DNA from: DATAGZ01 sp036263455
GTDB taxonomy: Bacteria > Pseudomonadota > Alphaproteobacteria > Dongiales > Dongiaceae
NCBI GenBank assembly: GCA_036263455.1
Contig: DATAGZ010000021.1
Location: 62,001-126,000 of the forward strand
Reading direction: 5' to 3'
Length of the DNA stretch: 64,000 bases
In this document: piece by piece, positions 16,999 through 25,000 of the stretch
How positions within the stretch are numbered: the first letter of the stretch is position 1
How the letters are laid out: every line of letters starts with the position of its first letter
Translations under genes and position numbers: made by a program
The notes under the pieces: model-generated
Told to the model about the DNA's origin: nothing
Seen by the model: only the letters and a program-made list of their open reading frames with translations
Database searches by the model: none

Positions 16999-17373
16999 AT
17001 GAAGAAAATACATTTCGCCGCGATCGGTCTTGGCCTTTTGATGACGGCGTGCGCATCGACCTACGAGCCATCGGTCGACCTGCAGGGTCGTGACCAGGTG
17101 CGTTACGAGCACGATCTGGCGGCGTGCCGGCAGATCGCCCAGAATAAAGACGTTGGTACCGAAGCGGGGCTCGGCGCGCTGGGCGGTGGTGTGATTGGTG
17201 GCGCCGGCGGCGCGGTAGGCGGTGCCATCGCGGGAGATGCAGGAACGGGTGCTGCAATTGGCGCCGGTTCGGGTGCCGTGATCGGCGCGGGTGCGGGCGC
17301 ATTCGATGCCGGCGAGCGTCAAAAGCAGATCGTGGACGATTGCCTGCGCCATCGCGGCTATAGGGTGTACTAA
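16999..17373 (+). CDS. glycine-zipper lipoprotein
   Basis: A 124-residue predicted lipoprotein. The signal peptide ends in a lipobox LLMTAC (Cys 18), so the mature protein should be lipid-anchored in the envelope. A short region with a conserved-looking DLAACRQIAQ is followed by a long glycine-rich segment of G-x-x-x-G repeats (GGGVIGGAGGAVGGAIAGD and onward), typical of glycine-zipper proteins such as the YMGG/OmpA-like families. The C-terminus DDCLRHRGYRVY resembles small outer-membrane lipoproteins of alphaproteobacteria. A GAGGAGA ribosome-binding site precedes the ATG. Confidence 0.82.
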   Translation: MKKIHFAAIGLGLLMTACASTYEPSVDLQGRDQVRYEHDLAACRQIAQNKDVGTEAGLGALGGGVIGGAGGAVGGAIAGDAGTGAAIGAGSGAVIGAGAGAFDAGERQKQIVDDCLRHRGYRVY

Positions 17374-17408
17374 GGCACCCCGTCGGTTGCGCCTTCGGCG
17401 TATCGGAT

Positions 17409-17443
17409 AAAACCCCCGCGAAAGACCGCGGGGGTTTTTATTT
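17409..17443. terminator. bidirectional intrinsic terminator
   Basis: Inverted repeat AACCCCCGC / GCGGGGGTT around a short loop at about 17411-17436, followed by a T tract on the plus strand and preceded by A residues that give a T tract on the minus strand. It lies between the convergent lipoprotein and entericidin genes and can serve both. Confidence 0.85.
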
Positions 17444-17454
17444 AGGAACGGCCC

Positions 17455-17610
17455 TCAAGGGCTATGCTTATTCGCGCTTCGTGTCAGCGCATTCCCCGTA
17501 TGGGAAATGTCCTGGCCGGCGCCCGCCATGGTGTGGCAGCCGCCGAGAAGAAGGGCTCCGCCCGACAGCACGACAAAGATGAGGGCAATGCGTAATAATC
17601 CAGACAGCAT
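17455..17610 (-). CDS. entericidin A/B-family small lipoprotein
   Basis: A 51-codon gene on the minus strand. The product starts MLSGLLRIALIFVVLSG, has the lipobox LLGGC (Cys 25) and then HTMAGAGQDISHTGNAL, which is the entericidin signature (C-N/H-T-MAGAG-x-D-I). Entericidins are tiny envelope lipoproteins; in Escherichia coli ecnA/ecnB act as an antidote/toxin pair linked to stationary-phase lysis, but a role here is not shown and only one member is present. A GGAGG site lies 9 bases before the ATG. An EcfG-like promoter is upstream and the bidirectional terminator is downstream. Confidence 0.85.
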   Translation of the reverse strand: MLSGLLRIALIFVVLSGGALLLGGCHTMAGAGQDISHTGNALTRSANKHSP

Positions 17611-17645
17611 CAGCGCTTACCTCCGGAGTTTCATTTCCTATTGCA

Positions 17646-17670
17646 AACAGCACAGGAGGCGCGCCGTTCC
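17646..17670 (-). promoter_or_regulatory. EcfG-like general-stress promoter of the entericidin gene
   Basis: On the minus strand GGAAC (17666-17670) is followed by 16 bases and TGTT (17646-17649), one mismatch from the alphaproteobacterial EcfG consensus GGAAC-N16/17-CGTT. The site is about 35 bases upstream of the start codon, a sensible distance. A similar, exact match precedes the DUF4142 gene at 52222. Confidence 0.4.
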
Positions 17671-17691
17671 GCCAGCTCCGATCCTCGGCCG

Positions 17692-18675
17692 TTAGTACCC
17701 GCCGACAATCGGAAGAATCTCCCCGGTGATGTAGCTCGAACAATGCGGGGACGCGAAAAAGACGTAGGCGGGGGCGATTTCTTCAGGCTGGGCGGCGCGC
17801 TTCATCGTGGCGCTCTCGCCGAAATGAGCGATCTTGCCTTGCTCCTTGTCGGAAGGGTTGAGCGGTGTCCAGACCGGCCCCGGCGCAACCGCGTTCACTC
17901 TTATGCCGCGCGGGACAAGCTGCGAGGAAAGCGCCCGGGTGAAGGCGTGGATGCCGCCCTTGGTCATCGAATAGTCGAGCAGTTCCTTGCTGCCTTCGAG
18001 TCCGGTGACCGATCCGGTATTGATGATGGCGCAGCCAGGTTTCATGAAGGGGATGGCGGCCTGTGCCATGAAGAAGTAGCCGTAGAGATTGGTCTTGAGG
18101 GTGAGATCGAAGTGCTCCTCGCTCAGATCCTCGATCCGCGCGCTGTGGAGCTGGAAAGCGGCATTGTTGACCAGGATGTCGAGCCCACCGAGCTCATCCA
18201 CCGTTTTCTGCACCGCATCCTTGCAGAAGTCGCGTCCGGTGACATCGCCTGGAATCAGAAGGCAATGCCGGCCTTCGGCTTCGACGCCGCGCTTGGTTTC
18301 CTCGGCGTCCTCATGCTCGGAGAGATAAACGATCGCGACATCCGCGCCCTCCCGGGCAAACAGGATCGCCACGGACCGGCCGATGCCGGAATCGCCGCCG
18401 GTGATCAGGGCGACCTTGTCCTTAAGCTTTTCCGAACCCTTGTAATAAGGGGCGTCATACATCGGGGCCAGGGAAAGCTCTGCCTCGCTGCCCGGTTTGT
18501 CGAGATGCTGGTCGGGCATGGGCGGCTCGGGATAGCGCCGCGCGCCGGCCTGCGTGGCGTGATCTGGTTTTTCCTCGGGATGGATTCGGTCGGCGTTGGC
18601 GGCTTCCTCCTGAAGGTGCCGTTGCTCCGCGACGTTGCGCTGCGTGTTGCTGGATTCGCTTTTCCTCGGTTGCAT
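17692..18675 (-). CDS. short-chain dehydrogenase/reductase with N-terminal extension
   Basis: NAD(P)-dependent SDR oxidoreductase of 327 residues. The first 75 or so residues are a polar extension ending in APMYDAPYYKGSEKLKDK, as in the general-stress SDRs related to Bacillus YhdF/YhxC. The Rossmann motif is TGGDSGIGR, followed by LVNNAAFQ, the catalytic Ser in NTGSVTG, the YSMTK catalytic Tyr/Lys pair and GPVWTPLNPSDK. The substrate is unknown. A GAGGAA ribosome-binding site precedes ATG 18675. A GGAAT-N16-GGTT sequence upstream is a poor EcfG match and is not annotated. Confidence 0.93.
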   Translation of the reverse strand: MQPRKSESSNTQRNVAEQRHLQEEAANADRIHPEEKPDHATQAGARRYPEPPMPDQHLDKPGSEAELSLAPMYDAPYYKGSEKLKDKVALITGGDSGIGRSVAILFAREGADVAIVYLSEHEDAEETKRGVEAEGRHCLLIPGDVTGRDFCKDAVQKTVDELGGLDILVNNAAFQLHSARIEDLSEEHFDLTLKTNLYGYFFMAQAAIPFMKPGCAIINTGSVTGLEGSKELLDYSMTKGGIHAFTRALSSQLVPRGIRVNAVAPGPVWTPLNPSDKEQGKIAHFGESATMKRAAQPEEIAPAYVFFASPHCSSYITGEILPIVGGY

Positions 18676-18727
18676 GGTTCCTCGCTAATTGTGAATAACC
18701 GCGCAAGACGAAAGAAATTCCAGGCCG

Positions 18728-19070
18728 TTGAATCACCAGGCGCGGGCGCCGCCGGGGCTGAGCCTGGGAACAGATGCCTGGTTGGCGGCGCTCTGGTACC
18801 GCAAGGCCGCCAACCAGGGCCATAAAGAGGCGGCCTATAATTGGCCCGGCTTTATCGCGATGAATCGGGGCCGACAAGACAACCGAAGCGCTCAAGCTCT
18901 TCAGGCAAGCCGCAGCGGCGGGCTGTGCTCCTGCGCAATATGCTTATGGGCGAATGATGTTCCTCCAAAAACGTCCAGATGACGTCACAAAAGATGCCAT
19001 AGAAAAAGTGCACAGGATTATCGAAACGGCACGGAATGGATTCGTAGGTCTGCTAACCAAGGCTATGTAG
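18728..19070 (+). pseudogene. frameshifted Sel1-repeat gene remnant
   Basis: Two adjacent frames together spell Sel1-like repeats. From 18728 the first frame gives AALWYRKAANQGHKEAAYN and runs to about 18870. The next frame (+1) continues with TEALKLFRQAAAAGCAPAQ and YAYGRMMFLQKRP, ending at TAG 19068-19070. The repeat phase carries on across the break, so a single indel near 18860-18872 has split one gene. There is no intact signal peptide or credible start. It lies at the left edge of the gene-poor, AT-rich region and may be a relic of a paralogue of the Sel1-repeat gene at 21226. Confidence 0.65.
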
Positions 19071-19589
19071 GCAGAACTTCTCATAGGACTGCTCCATTCA
19101 AACGGCTCAAATCGGCCCGGCCTTCCGGCACCTGCTATGGATATGGGGATCAGCGGCGCCTAGGGCTGCTCGGCCCGATGGTGCCGATCTTAATCCCTGG
19201 CGGATTTGCAACGGTATGATAAATATTTTAACTAGAAAATAGAGGAAGCTTTGCGCGGACCTTATTGGAATCGTCGGGGTAGGCGCGGGTGAAAGGGTCC
19301 GTAAAGGCTCGCTCCAGGACAGCCAATCGGCTTCCCAAGTGACCCTTTCACCGAAACCCTTCGCGGGCTTCCGTACGAAGGCCCTGGTTCTCGCCCGTGT
19401 AATGGAAGAGAGTAAGTGCTGCGCCCGTATATTTAACTTTGGAGTGCCCATATATAACTTGCGCGTAGCGCACCACTTGGACGCCACGTCCGTGAGGGCT
19501 CCGGCTGCGTGGTGAAGGGTATCACACAGCCTAGGCGTACGCGGTTAATTGCTCGAGAATATATAAAAATTATTAATATGGTGAGCATG
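19071..19589. other. gene-poor stretch, no supported gene
   Basis: No credible gene was found. A 126-codon frame on the minus strand (19107-19487) has unusual composition and no recognisable domain, and I do not accept it. The stretch holds a 12-bp inverted repeat (19288-19352), and base composition shifts toward AT from about 19500. Confidence 0.4.
19288..19352. repeat. 12-bp perfect inverted repeat
   Basis: GGTGAAAGGGTC at 19288-19299 is the exact reverse complement of GACCCTTTCACC at 19341-19352, with 41 bases between the arms. No T tract follows, so it is not an obvious terminator. It could be the stem of a structured RNA, a regulator site or a relic of a small mobile element. Confidence 0.6.
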
Positions 19590-19674
19590 CAATCGTTGTT
19601 TTTAAGGTGCCGCTACCAAAGCGAGCACCGGTTCTCGACGGGACGATTTTAATGCTAGGGATGAGTCCTTCGAT

Positions 19675-19887
19675 TCAGTGCAGGCGCGGGTAAGGGCTGG
19701 ATTCGCGGTCTCCATCACCGTGGAGGTCCTGCTCGATGGCGGCGATGGCGAACTGGATGAGCATTACCAGCCGGGGCCGATGCTCTTCCATCAGCTCGTC
19801 CCGGATATATTTGAGGAGCCGCACGGTACTCTTCCGGTCGAGCCGGCTATTCGCCCATTTTCTCAGGATATCATCTTTGTCGTCCAT
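19675..19887 (-). CDS. 70-residue protein of unknown function, copy 1
   Basis: Small hydrophilic, helix-rich protein beginning MDDKDDILRKWANSRLDRKS, with LLKYIRDELMEEHRPRLVML and an acidic/basic C-terminus. I do not recognise a family. A GGAGGG ribosome-binding site and a conserved promoter precede the ATG. The second copy (20633-20845) differs by only two residues (Ser/Asn and Leu/Met near the C-terminus), whereas 11 of the 13 base differences are silent. This pattern shows that both copies have been kept as protein-coding genes. No signal peptide or membrane segment, so probably cytosolic. Confidence 0.75.
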   Translation of the reverse strand: MDDKDDILRKWANSRLDRKSTVRLLKYIRDELMEEHRPRLVMLIQFAIAAIEQDLHGDGDRESSPYPRLH

Positions 19888-19909
19888 GCATCCCTCCTGT
19901 TTGTCGCCA

Positions 19910-19938
19910 AAGATACCGCCAAGGTCGCTATTGCGCAA
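19910..19938 (-). promoter_or_regulatory. promoter of copy 1 of the 70-residue gene
   Basis: On the minus strand TTGCGC (19933-19938) and TATCTT (19910-19915) are separated by 17 bases. The same elements and spacing are kept in copy 2 at 20867-20895, with one change in the spacer. Confidence 0.5.
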
Positions 19939-19944
19939 GTGGTT

Positions 19945-20546
19945 TGAGGGGTGCCATCGATCCTCCACTTTCCAGCATTGCCTTTAAGCGGCGATGCCGA
20001 GGCTCTTTAGCCGAACCGTTCCTCCCAAAATACCGCTAGAAGGCGCAAACTGACGGTTGTAGGAAAGTCGTGATTCACAACTGAAAGGAATAAGTTGACG
20101 GGTATTTTACAGAAAGGCTAAAGGCTAACAATGTGGCCCATAAATACTTGGCGGTTATCTGTTCTGATGATGGAAACATATACGGCTTGATCAATCGGCA
20201 CTGTATAGAGATCAAAGGATAAATAAAATCTTATACCGATATGCAAAGATTATTTCTGTGTTGGCTTTGCTGTTTTTGTATTTTTTGCTATTGCTCCCTT
20301 CGTTTATAATGGAGATTAGCATGAGGGAGGGAGCGCTCGGGGTACCTTATTCTTAAAGTTCACTCATACCTATCTCTAATAGAATCTAGCAGCTCAGATG
20401 CCAGTTCATTTATTATCAAACATGCTTGTAGTTTAAGTAGTTCTCAATAACTATGGTGGCCTTGATGCTGTTGAGAAGGCTCTTTCAGAAGTAGCGGAAA
20501 TGTGGCTAAGCTGGGTTAGTCTCCAGTGGGACATATGTTGAGCGGA
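19945..20546. other. AT-rich gap with gene-like fragments
   Basis: No complete gene is supported. Three short plus-strand frames look protein-like but lack good starts: 20094-20222 (contains AHKYLAVICSDDGNIYGLIN), 20222-20356 (a hydrophobic segment VLALLFLYFLLLLPSF that could be a membrane helix) and 20446-20541 (contains LDAVEKALSEVAEMWL). They may be fragments of one or more decayed genes lying between the two repeat copies. Confidence 0.4.
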
Positions 20547-20632
20547 CAATCGTAGTTTTTAAGATGCTATCAAATAAAGCGCGGCCCACGGGTCTAGGAT
20601 GTTATTATCGTTGCTAGGAAAGAGTCTTCAAT

Positions 20633-20845
20633 TCAGTGCATGCGCGGGTAAGGGTTGGATTCGCGGTCTCCGTCACCGTGGAGGTCTTGCTCGATGGCGG
20701 CGATGGCGAACTGGATCAGCATCACCAGCCGGGGCCGGTGCTCCTCCATCAGCTCGTCCCGGATATATTTGAGCAGCCGCACGGTACTCTTCCGATCGAG
20801 CCGGCTGTTCGCCCATTTTCTCAGGATATCGTCCTTGTCGTCCAT
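20633..20845 (-). CDS. 70-residue protein of unknown function, copy 2
   Basis: Near-identical paralogue of the gene at 19675-19887, with the same length, start context and C-terminal charge pattern; it ends in NPYPRMH instead of SPYPRLH. A GGAGGGG ribosome-binding site precedes ATG 20845. The silent nature of most differences between copies argues for continued selection on the protein. It faces away from the Sel1/RTX gene pair that starts at 21226. Function unknown. Confidence 0.75.
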   Translation of the reverse strand: MDDKDDILRKWANSRLDRKSTVRLLKYIRDELMEEHRPRLVMLIQFAIAAIEQDLHGDGDRESNPYPRMH

Positions 20846-20866
20846 GCGCCCCTCCGTTTGTCGTCA

Positions 20867-20895
20867 AAGATACTGCCAAGGTCGCTATTGCGCAA
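20867..20895 (-). promoter_or_regulatory. promoter of copy 2 of the 70-residue gene
   Basis: Minus-strand TTGCGC (20890-20895), a 17-base spacer and TATCTT (20867-20872), conserved from copy 1. The predicted leader is about 15 bases. Confidence 0.5.
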
Positions 20896-20901
20896 GTGAT
20901 T

Positions 20902-21225
20902 GAAAAACACCAGTTCATGGGCCGCCGCGTACAAACTCGCCCGCCTTACATACAAGAAACTCAGGACCGATATTCCACCGTAAGTTTTATACTGAACTGC
21001 CACGAATCCGGCGCACCCACTGACACACCGCCACCGAAAAAGCAAGCAACTGCCGGTTGAAGTCGAAAATATTTTTGCCAACGACGAAAGTGGATTGACG
21101 AGCATTTGAAGCAGTGGTATTCATCTGCCAGGAAAAAATAATGATATGAACTTCCACGTTCATCTCGATTCTTGGGCCAATGTAGGGGCTGCATATATAA
21201 CATTTCTAATTGAAGGCAAAGGTTA
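20902..21225. other. intergenic region upstream of the Sel1/RTX pair
   Basis: No gene is supported. The right part is AT-rich and carries a possible promoter for the downstream pair. An open plus-strand frame (20881-21058) extends from the repeat but has no start codon or recognisable content. Confidence 0.4.
21172..21199 (+). promoter_or_regulatory. possible promoter of the Sel1/RTX gene pair
   Basis: TTGGGC (21172-21177), a 16-base spacer and TATATA (21194-21199) lie about 27 bases before ATG 21226. The -35 match is partial; an alternative -10 TATAAC sits two bases further on. Confidence 0.35.
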
Positions 21226-22071
21226 ATGAGAAGGGTTTCTCTATTAGTTTTTATTACCGCCTCCCTTGCCATAGTAGGTATTGTAGCTTATTTTTATATC
21301 GCTACGTATCAATACTGTATACGCCCTCAGGTTGATCCAACGCCCCTAACGGAATGTGATAAAATAGCCAACGCATCGTCAGATTCAACGCTCCAACGTA
21401 AATTTTATAGCGACGCTGAACGGAGAAACGTAGAAAATACTTGTAAAGCGGCGCTAAGACAAAACCCACAATCTCCCCGCCTACAATATATCGTCTGGGC
21501 CGTAGGAGGTTTAGGGGAGGACATATCGCCGTTAATTGCACTTGCTAGGAGTTGCTATTCTCCCGCCATAGGTCGTGTGGGGGAAAATCGTATAATAGCA
21601 ACGTTTAACAAGAGATCGGTTAACAGGTTTGTCAGTGCTTTGATTGGTCGGTCGATCCTTAATAAAGGGGCGAAACTCGGTGATTCTGGGTCCTTATATA
21701 CATTAGGTGAATTAACTTATACAGGCTTCACGGGCTTTTCTAAAAATGAGAAGAAGGGCTTTGATTTGATAAAAACTGCAGCTGATAAAGGGAATCTCCT
21801 GGCTATGGCAGATGTTGGAAGGCGTTTTTTATTTCAACAGCCCTCTGATCCGGCAAGCGCTTTGTATTATTTTAGCCTCCTGGCAAAGAGAGGTGATCTA
21901 ATCGGAGGGTTTATTGCCTACACTATCCATAAAGCCAACCCAGCCTTGCCTGTTTCCGATGCCGAGCTATCTCAATGGAAAGAGATGGCCGCCCAGCTTG
22001 TAAAGCAACACCCTGACATGAATCGTATAATAAAGGAATATCATGGGCTCGACATATTCTCCCAACCATAA
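21226..22071 (+). CDS. membrane-anchored Sel1-repeat protein
   Basis: A 281-residue protein with one N-terminal membrane segment (LLVFITASLAIVGIVAYFYI) and no cleavage site I trust, so it is probably anchored in the inner membrane with a periplasmic domain. The C-terminal half has Sel1-like helical repeats: GDSGSLYTLGELTYTGFTG, KGFDLIKTAADKGNLLAMAD and SALYYFSLLAKRGDLIGG. Four cysteines (C31, C44, C67, C103) lie between the anchor and the repeats. The gene is markedly AT-rich compared with the rest of the window. It overlaps the RTX gene by 29 bases, which implies coupled translation and a shared role. Function unknown; it might bind or guard the RTX protein. Confidence 0.75.
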   Translation: MRRVSLLVFITASLAIVGIVAYFYIATYQYCIRPQVDPTPLTECDKIANASSDSTLQRKFYSDAERRNVENTCKAALRQNPQSPRLQYIVWAVGGLGEDISPLIALARSCYSPAIGRVGENRIIATFNKRSVNRFVSALIGRSILNKGAKLGDSGSLYTLGELTYTGFTGFSKNEKKGFDLIKTAADKGNLLAMADVGRRFLFQQPSDPASALYYFSLLAKRGDLIGGFIAYTIHKANPALPVSDAELSQWKEMAAQLVKQHPDMNRIIKEYHGLDIFSQP

Positions 22072-25000
22072 AACCTTAAATGACATTGCGCGAGAAGCAG
22101 TAAGGTCTTTTAAGGATAAAATAACGGAAACCGGTGTAAAGGCGGTAGTGGTGGGCGGCTTCAATCAAGCTGGCGAGCCGACCTCTCCTGAGCAGCGTGC
22201 TGCTAAAATGATATATGATTTACTCAACAAAACGCCTGATTTAAATACACAATTAAGCAATGTGAATAGAAGCGGCCTTAATGAATTAAATAATAGGCTC
22301 AAGCAGCTTGGTTTGCCGGAAGTTACGCAGCAAGAGTTTGAGCAGGGTGATATCAATGGCTATATAACTAGGACATTGCCAGAGTCTGACTATGGTCAAC
22401 AGTTGCAGCATAAGAAAGAGATAAGCGATTTACTAAAACAAAAGATGTTAGACGAAGAGCAGGTGCGAAAAGAGGCGCAGCGGCTTTTAGATGCGCGTGA
22501 ACTTGGCGAAGAATCCGCCAAGTTGCATCAGACTTTGATAGACAATGGCGCCATGGAAGATCTGCAGCATGAAAACTACCGCCTGACGCATTCCAACTTG
22601 GCCCAGACGGCGAAGCAGACCTACGATAATCAAAATGGCACGAATTTAGGGGCAGCCAACCACAGCGGTAGCGCCCATGGGTATGGCGGCAACAACCACC
22701 AGCAGGCTGGGAATGGCGGGGATGGGGGTGTAACCAACGCACCGGGCACGTCCGGGGCACGCAACAGCTGTTTTGGGGCGGGGACGCCGATCCTGATGGC
22801 GGATGGGAGCCGCAAGCCGATCGAAGCGATCCGCGCCGGCGATCTGGTCATGTCCTATGGCCGCGACGGGGCGCTGCGGCCTGGCCGTGTGGCGCAGCTT
22901 TTCGTGCATGAGGATTCCGAATTCTACGATCTCGACGGGATGAAGGTCACGGGCAACCATCCCTTCTTGCTCGCCGAGGGCCGGTTCCAGGAACTGGACC
23001 GGATTGCGCCGGGATCGAAGGTGATCCGCGCCGATGGCACGGTCGCGCCGCTACCGACGCTGGCCCGTCTGCCGGGCCGCCACACCAGCTACAATTTCGG
23101 AGTGGAGGAGACGCACACCTATGTGGCGGGTTCCTACCGCGTCCATAACAAGTTTGTGGCCCCCATTGCTCTGGACCTGAACGGGGATGGAAAGATCGAT
23201 TTGACGAGTGCGGATAAGAGCACGTCTTTTTATGATATCGCCAACAGCGGTTACCGTCACCACGGCGGGTCGGTCGGGGCGGCGGACGGCTATCTGGCCA
23301 TCGACCGCAACAATGACGGCAAGATCGACGTCTCCGAGATCGCGTTTGCCAATCAGGCGATTGCGGCGGGACTAGGCGGGTCTTCCCCGGACACGCTGAC
23401 CGACCTGCAGGCCTTCGCGCTTCTCTACGATTCCAACCATGACGGGAAGTTCGACAATAAGGATAATGCCTATGCCCAGGCCTATGTCTGGCAGGATGCG
23501 AATGGCGACGGGGTAGTCGATCCCGGCGAGGTGACCAAGCTCGGCGCGCGCGGCATCGCTTCCGTTGGCTTGTCTTCGGATGGGAAGAGCCAGGCAGTCG
23601 ATGGGAACTATATCTCCGGTACCGGGACCTTCACCTGGAATGACGGGCATACCGGCACGCTCCAGGATATCGGGCTGCAAGTGTCGGATGTCGGGTTCAA
23701 GGTGACCCATACCGGCTCGGGCGATCTCTATGTGTTCGCGAGCGAGGATGTGGCGCTGGGACCCGATCCGGCCGCGCCGCAGGTGCTGCACGACAAATTC
23801 TTCCAGGTGGCCGATTCCGGCCCGAACTGGGCCACGGATATCGGCGGCTTCTATGTGGATGCGGTGGCCGCGGGCTATGACATCGTCCAGGGCGGGGTGG
23901 GGAACGACTATATCAGCGCGCAGACGGCAGCCCTCGATCAAACGGCCACCGATGCCTACAAGACCGCGCTCAATAGGCAGATCGCCATCGACCGGGTGAA
24001 TTTGGCCTCGGCGCAAGCGGCCAACGACAGTGCGACCGTCACCGCGTTGAATGCGGAGATCGCCAGCCTGACCGCGAGCTATACGGCAGCCGCGATCTAT
24101 ACCGGTTATGTGCTGGCGGGTGGTACCGGTAATGATTGGCTGTTCGGGGGCGCAGGCGACGATTACCTTGAGGGTGGGCCGGGTAAGAACGAGCTGCATG
24201 GCGGGCAGGGCAATGACGTGCTATTCGTGAGCGCGCTCGATACTTTCCATGGCGGTCAGGGCAACGATACCGCGATTATTACCGATATCGGCGGGTTTAC
24301 GGCGAGCCATCCGTTCGATCTGGGTGCGACCGGGATCGAGACGGTCCAAGGCGGCACGGGCAACGATTATATCCAGGCGGGGATCGCGCTGAATGTCACG
24401 CTGGCGGGCGAGGCTGGGGACGATACGCTGATCGGCGGCACGGGCAACGACACGCTCGCGGGCGGAGAGGGGATCAACCACCTGACCGGCGGCGCGGGGG
24501 ACGACACGCTGATCGCCAATGAAAAGGATATCATCGACGGCGGGGCGGGGATCGATACTCTGGTATATCAAACCAATGAACGGGTGCGAGTGAATATCGC
24601 CACGCTCAAAGTCGAGATCGTGGTGGGCAGCAATAATGACGATACTATCTCAACCGATTGGGACAAGCCAGCCGTCCTGTTCGGGAGCGCAGGCGACGAC
24701 ACGCTCTTTACCTCCAATGGCAACGACGTGCTAGCGGGGAATGACGGCGACGACGTGCTGCGGGGCAAGGCGGGCGACGATACCTATCGCTTCGACCGGG
24801 GCGACGGGCATGACGATATTTTCGATGCCCAGTATGGTTCGATAACACCGGAGACAAGTAAAGTTATCGCGTCAACCACCCCATACGTCAATGAATATGG
24901 TGTAATTGATTACGCATATGCTCAGGTCACCACGTCTTACACAATTCGCTCTACGGGCGGGCATAGTAGTGGCGGAAATGACACGTTGGAGTTTGGGGCC

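Larger units (their letters stand above)
19590..19944. repeat. 355-bp direct repeat, copy 1
   Basis: This segment recurs about 957 bases downstream at 20547-20901. It contains the 70-codon gene, its promoter and downstream sequence. Similarity is highest from about 19668 to 19944 and weaker at the left end. Within the gene the copies differ at 13 of 213 positions. Confidence 0.85.
20547..20901. repeat. 355-bp direct repeat, copy 2
   Basis: Second copy of the segment at 19590-19944 in the same orientation. Both ends of the similarity fall outside the gene, so the promoter and flanks were duplicated with it. No inverted ends or target duplications of an insertion sequence are visible. Confidence 0.85.

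Noticed and set aside
18676..18740. EcfG-like promoter for the SDR gene
   Set aside because: Only GGAAT-N16-GGTT is found, with two mismatches; too weak to annotate.
19107..19487. 126-codon minus-strand frame in the gene-poor stretch
   Set aside because: No recognised domain, odd composition (Trp, Ser, Pro, Arg), and it spans the inverted repeat; another frame there looks equally protein-like, so neither is supported.
20881..21058. 59-codon plus-strand open frame running out of repeat copy 2
   Set aside because: No start codon with a ribosome-binding site and no recognisable content; it begins inside the promoter of the minus-strand gene.
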